Assembly (NCBI RefSeq): GCF_019207085.1 | Contig: NZ_JAATOM010000035.1 | Coordinates: 1-47,718, forward strand | DNA length: 47,718 bases | Source: Variovorax sp. dw_308 | GTDB taxonomy: Bacteria; Pseudomonadota; Gammaproteobacteria; Burkholderiales; Burkholderiaceae_C | Reading direction: 5' to 3' | In this document: positions 35,624 to 43,308 of the stretch, one piece after another | How the letters are laid out: each line of letters starts with the position of its first letter | How positions within the stretch are numbered: the stretch's first letter is position 1 | Notes under the pieces: model-generated | What the model was told of the DNA's origin: nothing | Databases searched by the model: none | Seen by the model: the letters and a program-made list of their open reading frames with translations, nothing else | Program-made: the position numbers and the translations under genes

Positions 35624-36220
35624 TTATTTCTTGGAAGCAGGCTCGACCGACAGCGCCACCGCCTCGGTGTAGACCGCATGGACCTGGTCGCCCACCTTGA
35701 TCAGCTTCAGCTGCTCGGGATCGCGGACCTTCAGGTCGATCTCATGCTCCGGGCCGCGCAGCGTGACCATATGAGTCTTGCTGTTGACGGCCGTCACGTC
35801 GGCCGTGACCTCGACCTTCTGGCCGATCACACCGGCCGGGCGCTCGCCTTCCGCAGACCGGGCGCCGCTCGGGGTCTCGCTCTTGCTGCGCAGTTCCTTG
35901 CCGTCCTTCATCAAGGTCAGGCTCAACGCCTGCGCGTAGCTCACCCGGACGTGGTCGCCGACCTTGACCTGTTCCAGGTTGCGTGCCTCGGGGCCGATCG
36001 CCATCGCAATCAGCTTGCCGTGGGAATTCTTGAGCACCACATGACGTGTCGGCAGGTCGATCGCCTCGACCACACCCGAGACCCGGACGACTTCCGTGAT
36101 GGTGCCCGAGCCGGGCGCCGTCGAGGCGGCCATGGCGTGGGCGGGTTTGTCTTTCGCGATCGCGGGTTGCAGCAGCGTGCCCAGCAGCGCCACTGCTGCA
36201 AGCGAAGTCATGATCCTCAT
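35624..36220 (-). CDS. Periplasmic protein with two repeated beta-rich domains
   Basis: 198 residues. Signal peptide MRIMTSLAAVALLGTLLQPAIA with cleavage near AIA-K. Two similar units: VSGVVEAIDLPTRHVVLKNS...QVKVGDHVRVSYAQALSLTL (about 50-110) and VTADVTAVNSKTHMVTLRGP...LIKVGDQVHAVYTEAVALSV (about 140-195). Both follow 'V..V..V...TH.V.L......L..VKVGD.V...Y..A..L'. I see no metal or catalytic motif; an OB-like or small barrel fold is a guess. GGAGGATCCC precedes ATG 36220. A CRP/FNR-like box with a -10 lies upstream. Confidence 0.75.
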   Translation of the reverse strand: MRIMTSLAAVALLGTLLQPAIAKDKPAHAMAASTAPGSGTITEVVRVSGVVEAIDLPTRHVVLKNSHGKLIAMAIGPEARNLEQVKVGDHVRVSYAQALSLTLMKDGKELRSKSETPSGARSAEGERPAGVIGQKVEVTADVTAVNSKTHMVTLRGPEHEIDLKVRDPEQLKLIKVGDQVHAVYTEAVALSVEPASKK

Positions 36221-36253
36221 GGGATCCTCCTTGGATGGTTGAGACTGGCGACT

Positions 36254-36295
36254 AGCATGTCCCCAAGCCCGTCGATTCGACTTGACGGAAGTCAA
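36254..36295 (-). promoter_or_regulatory. CRP/FNR-like box and -10 (class II spacing)
   Basis: Perfect palindrome TTGAC-ttcc-GTCAA (36282-36295, minus-strand reading), centre 36288.5. On the minus strand CATGCT (36259-36254) begins 29.5 bp from the centre, as expected for a -41.5 class II activator site. The predicted start lies about 27 nt before the downstream ATG. Confidence 0.7.
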
Positions 36296-36320
36296 TTGCC
36301 CTGGAAATTTGGCCGGCGCG

Positions 36321-36755
36321 TCAGCGTCCCATGCGGCTGTCGTAGCTGCGCGAGACGCGATCGATCAGCGCCGGATCGCGCGGACCAGTGGCATCGAATT
36401 GCACGCGCACGCTGCCATCGGCCTGCTGGAGCACGCGCGCGGTCACCGTGCCGCCCCCGATGCCGCCGACGACGGTGCCGCTGGCGCGGTCCTCGACGCT
36501 GATGGCCAGGCCCTGGTCGCGCATGGCGCCGCCCGCCGCGCTGAAGGACCGGTCGAAGCTGGCGGGGGCGGACGTCGCAACCGGATAGGGGTAGTACGCG
36601 CAGCCAGACACGGCCACCACCGCGGCGCAACTCGCGGCTCGCAGCAGGTGCATGAGGAAGACCGCCCTGCCCCGCTGCGGGCGAGGCGGGCGCGTCTTGT
36701 GTCGTGCGTCGGGCGCGTCGAAATGATGTTCGCTGTCCGTATCGAAGTCACTCAT
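36321..36755 (-). CDS. Small outer-membrane-type lipoprotein
   Basis: 144 residues from ATG 36755, which has a strong GGAGGT. A signal peptide begins near residue 34 (FLMHLLRAASCAAVVAVSGC) with lipobox VSGC, so the lipidated Cys is about residue 52. The long basic N-region is unusual, and an internal ATG (36653) would give a standard lipoprotein. Mature part contains GTVVGGIGGGTVTARVLQQADG and VQFDATGPRDPALIDRVSRSYDSRM. The ATG lies within the DUF2955 gene end (8-bp overlap), so it belongs to the efflux operon. Specific role unknown. Confidence 0.72.
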   Translation of the reverse strand: MSDFDTDSEHHFDAPDARHKTRPPRPQRGRAVFLMHLLRAASCAAVVAVSGCAYYPYPVATSAPASFDRSFSAAGGAMRDQGLAISVEDRASGTVVGGIGGGTVTARVLQQADGSVRVQFDATGPRDPALIDRVSRSYDSRMGR

Positions 36756-37872
36756 GTCTGTCACCTCCATCAAGTGGTAATCCGGCGCCGCTACCTGCGA
36801 GGCGGCTGGGCACCTTGCGTCTCCCGTTCGACCTTGCCCCGGATCGGGCGGCCCGCCAGTGTTCCAGCACCCACACCGTCGCCCACGCATACAGCGCCAC
36901 AACGACGAACAATGCGGCCCGCACGGCCGATGCCTTGAGGACATCCTTGCCGCCGGCACTGTCCTCGATGGCCGGCCCCAGCAGCAGCAGCATGGTCACC
37001 AGGGACTGCACCCAGAAGGAAGGCGGCCAGGCGCCGGGCCGCACGCGGAACAGTCGCGTCCCGGCCCACAGCGCGGCCGCGGCCATCCAGAGCATCAGCA
37101 TCCACAGGTTGGGCCGCAGCGAAAGGCCGAACCAGAGACAGCCGGCGATCGCTGCGCCCATGAGCGTGCAGCCCACGAGTTCCAGTCCGGCCGAACGGGT
37201 GCTCGTGGCGCCGGCCTGCTGGCCGAGCGCAACCGACTTCATGATGGCCGCGACGTAGAAGGACGGATTGGTCAGTGCCAGCACGAAGACGGGCAGCACG
37301 ACCACGACCGCGCGCAAGGCGATCCAGCGCGCAGACTCCGCCGAGGGAACCTCCCGTGCAGCCCTTGCCATGCCAGGCACCGGCGGATCGGGAAAGAGCG
37401 CGTGCGATATGCCACCGACCAGCACGCCGATGCAGAGGCCCACCGCGAGGGTCACGCCGATCTGCAACGCCAGCGCCTGCGCCGCCACGCCGATCACCGG
37501 GATCAGGGTGATCGCCATCACCAGGATCGTCGCCAGCGGGTTGGCATTGCGCACACCCGAATAGAAAACCGCGTAGAGCAAGGCCATGGTCAGCAGCACG
37601 CCGGCCAGCGCGTAGTTCTCCAGCAGCGGGACCAGCAGCACGCCCGCCATCATCAGCACGGCAACGACGAGCGCGAGGACGATGCCCTTGAACAGCGGGA
37701 TCGGCGCACCCGGCTTGCACAGGATCAGCACGGCCACCACGCAGACGGCATAGGGCGCCTTCAACGCCATGCCATAGGCCACCAGCACCGCAAGACCGAG
37801 GCCGATGGCGAGCCGCAGCACGGCCTTGTCGGCCCGGCCCATGCGCCCCCGCGCAGTGGACTCAGTAGACAT
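36748..37872 (-). CDS. DUF2955/FUSC-type inner membrane pump subunit
   Basis: 374 residues with about ten hydrophobic segments, e.g. AIGLGLAVLVAYGMAL, IVLALVVAVLMMAGVLLVPLL, IGVTLAVGLCIGVLVGGISHALFPDP, LRAVVVVLPVFVLALTNP. The pattern (two halves of five helices, 'ISHALFPDPP') fits DUF2955, a relative of aromatic-acid/fusaric-acid exporters that works with an HlyD-type adaptor. The start overlaps the HlyD gene by 11 bp. Together with HlyD and the outer-membrane factor it forms a tripartite efflux pump. Confidence 0.85.
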   Translation of the reverse strand: MSTESTARGRMGRADKAVLRLAIGLGLAVLVAYGMALKAPYAVCVVAVLILCKPGAPIPLFKGIVLALVVAVLMMAGVLLVPLLENYALAGVLLTMALLYAVFYSGVRNANPLATILVMAITLIPVIGVAAQALALQIGVTLAVGLCIGVLVGGISHALFPDPPVPGMARAAREVPSAESARWIALRAVVVVLPVFVLALTNPSFYVAAIMKSVALGQQAGATSTRSAGLELVGCTLMGAAIAGCLWFGLSLRPNLWMLMLWMAAAALWAGTRLFRVRPGAWPPSFWVQSLVTMLLLLGPAIEDSAGGKDVLKASAVRAALFVVVALYAWATVWVLEHWRAARSGARSNGRRKVPSRLAGSGAGLPLDGGDRHE

Positions 37873-38992
37873 AGGACAGCAGGCTCATCATGTGGACGAA
37901 GACCGATCCCAGCCAGTTCATCAGCCCGTGGTCGCCGGTGTAGACCAGCACCTCGGCCTGTCCCCCGACGCGCACGGCGCGCAGCTGATCGCGCTCGGAC
38001 GGATCGAACTCGATGGCCACCGGAAAGCGCTGGGCCTGGCGCAGCCAGTCGCGGTTGTTCTCGATGGTCGGCAGCGTGCCGGGTTGCGCCGGCTGCCCGC
38101 TGGCGACCCCGGTGCCGATGCTGCGCACCCGGCCCTTGAACACCTTGCCCGGCATCACGTCGAGCACGATCGCCACCGCGTTGCCGGGCTCGATGTTGCC
38201 GAGGTTGTTCTCCGTCATGTCCGCGCTGATCCAGAGGTCGTGGACGGTGACCAGCGTCATGAACGGTGCGCCGGCCTGCACGAACTGCCCGGCGTCGGTG
38301 CGCAGGTCGGTCACCAGGCCGCTGGCGGGTGCGGTCACGGACGTGCGTTGCACGTCCAGTTCGGCCTTCTCGACGGCCGAGCGGGCGCTGGCCAGCTGCG
38401 CGTTCTTGTCGCCGCTCTCGCCCGCGGCTTCCTGGGCACGGATCAGGTCCACCCGGGCGGCCTGCTCCTGGCTCTGCGCCTTGACCCGGCTGGCCTGCGC
38501 GCTCTGCACGCGGCGGATGGAGATCGCGCCAGGGTCTTCCGCAAAGATCTGCTCCAGTCGCGTGGCGTCCTGCCGGGCATAGACATGGTTGGCCACGGCC
38601 GCCCGCAGCCCAGCCTGGGCCGCGTCCACCGAAGCCACCGATGCATTGACCGAGCGCCGCACCGACTCGTAGTCCGCGCGGCTGCGTTGCAGCGCGATGC
38701 GGTATTGCGTCGGGTCGATCTCAAAGAGCGCCTGCCCCTGCTGCACGCTGTCGTTGTTGCGCACGTTCACCTTCAGCACCCGCCCCGCCACCTCCGCCGC
38801 CACCGGCACCACGAAAGCCTGCACCCGGGCCTGCGAGGTGAAGGGCGTCAGACGATCCGACGCGAAGTACCAGACCAGGCTGGCGACGATGAGCACCAGC
38901 ACGACGATCCCGCCGATGCGGGCGCCCTTGCCGTTCTCAGGCGGCGGCTGTGGCGGCGGCTCTGCCGGCTTCGCGACTTGTTCTTCGCTCAT
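37862..38992 (-). CDS. HlyD/EmrA family membrane fusion protein
   Basis: 376 residues. One N-terminal transmembrane segment (IGGIVVLVLIVASLVWYFA, about 27-45), then biotinyl-lipoyl half (VRNNDSVQQGQALFEIDPTQY), a helical hairpin, the second lipoyl half (SVTAPASGLVTDLRTDAGQFV) and beta barrel (ISADMTENNLGNIEPGNAVAI). C-terminal segment MNWLGSVFVHMMSLLSYVY. Periplasmic adaptor between the DUF2955 pump and the outer-membrane factor. GGAGGGG lies upstream of the ATG, and the start overlaps the previous gene by 4 bp. Confidence 0.92.
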   Translation of the reverse strand: MSEEQVAKPAEPPPQPPPENGKGARIGGIVVLVLIVASLVWYFASDRLTPFTSQARVQAFVVPVAAEVAGRVLKVNVRNNDSVQQGQALFEIDPTQYRIALQRSRADYESVRRSVNASVASVDAAQAGLRAAVANHVYARQDATRLEQIFAEDPGAISIRRVQSAQASRVKAQSQEQAARVDLIRAQEAAGESGDKNAQLASARSAVEKAELDVQRTSVTAPASGLVTDLRTDAGQFVQAGAPFMTLVTVHDLWISADMTENNLGNIEPGNAVAIVLDVMPGKVFKGRVRSIGTGVASGQPAQPGTLPTIENNRDWLRQAQRFPVAIEFDPSERDQLRAVRVGGQAEVLVYTGDHGLMNWLGSVFVHMMSLLSYVY

Positions 38993-40563
38993 GGTCTTGT
39001 CCCCTCCGGAATGGGCGGCGCATCGGCGCCGGGCGGCGGCAGGGGGGCTGCCAGCAGTCCCTTCCAGTCGCTGCGCCGGCCCATGGTCTCCTGCGACGCA
39101 TCGTCGAGCACCGGCCGATTGCGCGCTGCCTCCCAGCCGCCGCCCAGGGCCTTGTAGATGGCGATCAGGCTCTGCGTCTGGCTGCCGCGGCTGGCGACCA
39201 GCAGGTCCTGCTGGCTGAAGAGCACCCGTTGCGAGTCGAGCACGCGCTGGAAATCGACCAGGCCTTCGTTGTATTGCCGGTCGGCGATTTCCAGCGAACG
39301 CTGCGCCGCCTTCACCGCGTCGGCCAGCAGCACGATCTGCTCGCCGGTCCTGGCAAAGCCGACCGACGCGTCATCGACCTCGCGGGCCGCCCGCAGCAGG
39401 GTGTCCTGGTACTGCTGGTAGAGCTGCTGGAACCTCGCGTCCTGCACCAGCACGGCGTTGGTCAGCCGCCCGTGGTCGAACACGTTCCAGACCAGGCTGG
39501 GCCCGATGGCCCCGCTCAGGACGCGCGAGGATCCCTCGACCGAGGTGGCCGACAGGCCTACCGACCCCAGCAGCGTGATGGACGGATAGAAGTCCGCCTC
39601 GCTCACGCCGATCTGCGCCGATTGCGCCGCCAGCTGCATCTCCGCCGCACGCACGTCCGGACGGCGTCGCAGCAGCTCGGCCGGCATGTCGACGATGACG
39701 TCCAGGCCGGCCTGCGGAATCCGCTCCTGGCCCTCTTGCATTTCGGGCAACGGACCCGGCGCACGCGCCAGCAGGATGCTCAGCGCGTTCTGTGCCTGGC
39801 GCAGGGCAATCTCCAGCGGAGGCACGGTCGAGAGGGTGCCGAGGTACTGGGCCTTGGCCTGCTGCACGTCCAGCTCGGACTCGTTGCCGCTCCTGAAATG
39901 CAGCTCGGTGATCTGCAGGCTGCGCTTCTGCAATGCCGCGTTCTCGCGCGAGATCCGCAGGCGCAGTTCCACCGTGCGGATCGTGCAGTACAGGCCGGCC
40001 ACCTGGGCGGCCATCAGCACCTGCATGTCGTCGTACTGGGCGATGCTGGCGAGGTAGGCGGCATCCGCCGATTCGATGCTGCGCCTGAACTTGCCCCAGA
40101 AGTCGAGCTCCCAGCCCACGGAGAACGCGGCACTGGCAGACAGCGCGCTGTTGTCGCGCCCGCTGGAGCGCTGTTCGCCCACGCCGAGCAGTTCACCGCT
40201 CGCCTGCTGCACCTGCGGATAGCGCGTGCTGTCGGCGATCCCCAGCTGCGCCCGCGCCTCCATGATGCGCATGCCGGCAATGCGCACGCCGGGGTTGACG
40301 CGCTGCGCCTCGGCGACGAGCCGGTCGAGCACGGGGTCGTTGAAGTTGCCCCACCACGCCTGCATGGCGCCATTGCCGGGCCGCCGCGCGCGCCCCGGGT
40401 CGGCGGCAAGGGTGCCGAGCGAGCCGCCGCTCCAGCCCGACAGCCAGGGCACGACGGGCCGCTCGAAGTCGGGGCCTACCGTGGTGCACCCGCCCAGCAT
40501 CGCGGCGGCGCCGGCAAGGGCCATCGCCCGCACCCTCGATGGCTTCGAAGGCATCGCGCGCAT
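38989..40563 (-). CDS. NodT/TolC family outer-membrane efflux lipoprotein
   Basis: 524 residues. Lipoprotein signal with LAGAAAMLGGC (Cys about residue 25) followed by VGPDFERP, standard for NodT/OprM-type factors. Two OEP repeats: AWWGNFNDPVLDRLVAEAQRVNP, RYPQVQQASGE, WELDFWGKFRRSIESADAAY, and the second half DMPAELLRRRPDVRAAEMQLAAQSAQIGVSEA (in part), FYPSITLLGS, ADRQYNEGLVDFQRVLDSQR. Forms the outer-membrane channel for the neighbouring pump. Start overlaps the AI-2E stop by 1 bp. Confidence 0.93.
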   Translation of the reverse strand: MRAMPSKPSRVRAMALAGAAAMLGGCTTVGPDFERPVVPWLSGWSGGSLGTLAADPGRARRPGNGAMQAWWGNFNDPVLDRLVAEAQRVNPGVRIAGMRIMEARAQLGIADSTRYPQVQQASGELLGVGEQRSSGRDNSALSASAAFSVGWELDFWGKFRRSIESADAAYLASIAQYDDMQVLMAAQVAGLYCTIRTVELRLRISRENAALQKRSLQITELHFRSGNESELDVQQAKAQYLGTLSTVPPLEIALRQAQNALSILLARAPGPLPEMQEGQERIPQAGLDVIVDMPAELLRRRPDVRAAEMQLAAQSAQIGVSEADFYPSITLLGSVGLSATSVEGSSRVLSGAIGPSLVWNVFDHGRLTNAVLVQDARFQQLYQQYQDTLLRAAREVDDASVGFARTGEQIVLLADAVKAAQRSLEIADRQYNEGLVDFQRVLDSQRVLFSQQDLLVASRGSQTQSLIAIYKALGGGWEAARNRPVLDDASQETMGRRSDWKGLLAAPLPPPGADAPPIPEGTRP

Positions 40564-41681
40564 CAAGTGGCGGGCGGCAGGTCGCTTTCCGTGACGACGT
40601 CCGGATGGGTCGCCACCCAGGCCATGAGGATCTGGTAGCCCAGGCTCAGCGCGGTGGCGCCGATGAACATTCCCAGGATGCCGGCGCCCGCCAGGCCGCC
40701 CAGTGCGCCCATCAGTACCACCGGCATGGGCGCATCCACGCCGCGGCCGAGCAGCAGCGGCTTCAGCACGTTGTCGAGCATGCCGCCGATCCCCAGCAGC
40801 ACCGTGTAGATGACTGCCGGCACGGTGCCGTAGTTGCCGCTCATCCAGATGTACGCGATGGCCGGCACCGTGACCAGCAGCGCAGGCACCTGTGCGATGC
40901 CGAGCACCAGCACGATCATGGCGAGGACGCCGGCGAAGGGAATGGCGGCCACGATCATCACGATGCCCACGGCCATGGCCTGGATGAAGGCGACGCCGAC
41001 CACGCCCAGCGACACCGCCCGGATGGTCGCGGTGGACAGCGCCGCGAACTCCACGCCGCGCTCGATGCCGACGATGCGCCCGAGAATTTCCCGCGCGGCT
41101 TGGGCGCCCGACTCCCCGAAGGCCATGATGATGCCGGCGATGACGAAGGAAGCCATGAAGAGCAGAACCGTCCCGGCGATGCTGGCCACCATCGCCAGCG
41201 CCTTGGCGGCCAGCTCGCCAAGCTGCGGCTGCATCCTCTGGATGACCGAAGGCATGTCCGTGTGCGCCAGCGACCAGGCGCCGTGCACCTTCGAGCCGAC
41301 CACGGGCCACTCGGCCACGCTGGCCGGCGGCTCCGGGATCTCGACCTTGTTCTCGCGCACCCGTTCGACGGTCTCGTGGACCGAATCCCCCATCGAACCC
41401 AGCACCACGGCCATGGGCACGACGATCAGCGCGATGCCGACCAGCACCAGCAAGGTTGCGGCCAGGCCCTGCTTGCCGCCGAGCTTGCGGGCCAGCGCCT
41501 GGTGGCCCGGATAGGCCGTGACCGCAAGGATCAGCGCCCAGGCCATCATGGTGATGAAGGGCGCGAAGATCCGGAAGCACAGCAGTGTCAGGGCCAGCAC
41601 CAGTCCGGCCCGGATGAACACGTCCATCAGCTTCCTGGACAGGCGTGTCTCGAGCACGAGGTCAGGCTTCGGTGTGATCAT
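40563..41681 (-). CDS. AI-2E family transporter (PerM/TqsA-like)
   Basis: 372 residues, about eight hydrophobic segments (LVLALTLLCFRIFAPFITMMAW, TLLVLVGIALIVVPMAVVLG, MIVLVLGIAQVPALLVTVPA) and family motifs ILAVTAYPGHQALARKLGG and C-terminal GALGGLAGAGILGMFIGATALSLGYQI. Substrate unknown; AI-2 export is only one possibility, as many members transport other ions or metabolites. GGAGGG precedes ATG 41681. First gene of the minus-strand operon; a CRP/FNR-like box lies upstream. Confidence 0.9.
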   Translation of the reverse strand: MITPKPDLVLETRLSRKLMDVFIRAGLVLALTLLCFRIFAPFITMMAWALILAVTAYPGHQALARKLGGKQGLAATLLVLVGIALIVVPMAVVLGSMGDSVHETVERVRENKVEIPEPPASVAEWPVVGSKVHGAWSLAHTDMPSVIQRMQPQLGELAAKALAMVASIAGTVLLFMASFVIAGIIMAFGESGAQAAREILGRIVGIERGVEFAALSTATIRAVSLGVVGVAFIQAMAVGIVMIVAAIPFAGVLAMIVLVLGIAQVPALLVTVPAIAYIWMSGNYGTVPAVIYTVLLGIGGMLDNVLKPLLLGRGVDAPMPVVLMGALGGLAGAGILGMFIGATALSLGYQILMAWVATHPDVVTESDLPPAT

Positions 41682-41710
41682 GGGATGCCCTCCGGAGGTA
41701 GCGAGCTGCG

Positions 41711-41780
41711 ATTGTTCACGCGACACTGCCGCCGCGACTTGACAACGCTCAAGACGGCAGCAATCAGCAACGGGTAGATT
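41711..41780. promoter_or_regulatory. CRP/FNR-like box in divergent promoter region
   Basis: TTGAC-aacg-CTCAA (41739-41752; one mismatch from the TTGAC-N4-GTCAA palindrome), centre 41745.5. Rightward, TAGATT (41775-41780) begins 29.5 bp away; leftward on the minus strand, AACAAT (41716-41711) also begins 29.5 bp away. One box could thus activate both the AI-2E/efflux operon and the TAXI-autotransporter genes. Confidence 0.55.
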
Positions 41781-41862
41781 GCTTCGCACAAGTGGAGTTG
41801 TCACAGGATCAGGGACGCATTCGCGGACCGGGTCCGAACGTTGCCGGAAAACTCGACACGGT

Positions 41863-43287
41863 ATGCAACTGGGTGATTTGCCTGCGGGACCGCGACAGGA
41901 GAACGCGCGCTGGACCTTGGTCGCGGTCGCAAGCGTGGTCGTTGCCGTCGTGGGCGCCTGGTTTCTGCAAAGCACCATTCCACGCCACATCGTTCTCGCG
42001 TCCGGCCTGCCGGACGGCATGTATCACCAGTACGCGAATCGCTACAAGGAAATCCTGGCGCGCGACGGCGTCACGGTCGAGGAGCGCATGACCGGTGGCG
42101 CAGACGAGAACGAGCGCTTGTTGCGGGATCCGAACTCCGGCGTGGACGTGGCGTTCGTGCAGGGCGGCGTGGTGCGCCCCGACGAGCGCGGCTCGTTGGT
42201 CATGCTTGCCGCCCTGTACTACGAACCGCTGTGGATCTTCTATCGCGACAGCGTCGTGCACGAGCACTTCGACGAATTTCGCTACAGGCGAATCGCCGTG
42301 GGCTCATCGGGCAGCGGCGTGCGCGCGTTCATGGAGCCCTTGCTCGCAGCGAACGGCATCACGCGCTTCAACACCGAACTGGTGCCGCTGGTCAATCTGG
42401 AGGCGCTGCGCGCGTTGCAGGCAGGACAGGTCGACGCCGCGTTCCTGGTCGGGCCGGTCCAGTTCCCGGCGGTCTGGCAGGCATTGCACGACACGAACCT
42501 GAAGCTGATCAGCCTGGCACGCGCGGAGGCCTATCAACGCAAGTTCCCCTACATCACGAAGCTGACCTTGCCGGCGGGAACGATCGAGCTGGAGCAGCAC
42601 ATCCCGCAGGAAGACGTGAAGCTGATCGGTACCAAGGCGATGCTGGTCTCGCGCGAGGGCTTGTCGCCGGCGATCATCAACCTGCTCCTCGAGGCCGCGC
42701 GCGAACTGCACAGGAAGCAGGGCTACTTCGAAGCGGACGATGAATTTCCGAGTACCGCGGCGGTGGACCTGCCGGTGTCGGCCGATGCGGATCGTCACCA
42801 CCGCTTCGGGCCCAGCGTGCTTCACCGCTACCTGCCGTTCACCATCGCGGCCTATCTCGAACGCCTGATCGTGCTCCTGCTGCCCGTGGTGTTCGTGGTC
42901 GTTCCCTTGACCAACATCCTGCCGCGCCTGTTCCGCTGGCGCATGCGATCGCGCATCTATCGCTGGTATGGAGAGCTGGCACTGCTCGAACGCGATGTCA
43001 TGACGCGCGCCACCGCCCTGCCCATCGAGAAATGGCTGAGCGACCTGGTCCGCATCGAGCAGGCCGCCGCGCGGATCCGGGCGCCTTTGAGCTATGCCAG
43101 CGAGGCCTACACGCTGCGCGAGCACATCGGGCTGGTTCGCCAGAGCGTGATGGCCAAGGCGCAAGGCGTCGGCGCGGATACGGATGCCGAAGAGGCGGAT
43201 GCCGCAACGGGGCCTGGACGCAACGGGCGCCAGACGCGCGCTGCGCCCGCCCCGCAAGGCCCATCGGGCCTGAAGACACCCTCCTGA
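41863..43287 (+). CDS. Membrane-anchored TAXI family solute-binding protein
   Basis: 474 residues. N-terminal anchor (WTLVAVASVVVAVVGAWFL, about 17-35), a TAXI-type binding domain (HIVLASGLPDGMYHQYANRYKEIL, DVAFVQGGVV, IAVGSSGSGVRAFMEPLL, LQAGQVDAAFLVGP), a second membrane segment (~322-356, LIVLLLPVVFVVVPLTNILPRLF) and a ~118-residue cytoplasmic tail. TAXI proteins usually feed TRAP transporters, but no TRAP membrane subunit is nearby, and the double anchor with tail is not typical of a soluble binding protein. A sensory or regulatory role is possible. ATG 41863 was chosen; the frame is open 28 codons further upstream. Confidence 0.82.
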   Translation: MQLGDLPAGPRQENARWTLVAVASVVVAVVGAWFLQSTIPRHIVLASGLPDGMYHQYANRYKEILARDGVTVEERMTGGADENERLLRDPNSGVDVAFVQGGVVRPDERGSLVMLAALYYEPLWIFYRDSVVHEHFDEFRYRRIAVGSSGSGVRAFMEPLLAANGITRFNTELVPLVNLEALRALQAGQVDAAFLVGPVQFPAVWQALHDTNLKLISLARAEAYQRKFPYITKLTLPAGTIELEQHIPQEDVKLIGTKAMLVSREGLSPAIINLLLEAARELHRKQGYFEADDEFPSTAAVDLPVSADADRHHRFGPSVLHRYLPFTIAAYLERLIVLLLPVVFVVVPLTNILPRLFRWRMRSRIYRWYGELALLERDVMTRATALPIEKWLSDLVRIEQAAARIRAPLSYASEAYTLREHIGLVRQSVMAKAQGVGADTDAEEADAATGPGRNGRQTRAAPAPQGPSGLKTPS

Positions 43288-43308
43288 ACACGTCCTTGCG
43301 GGGAGCAC

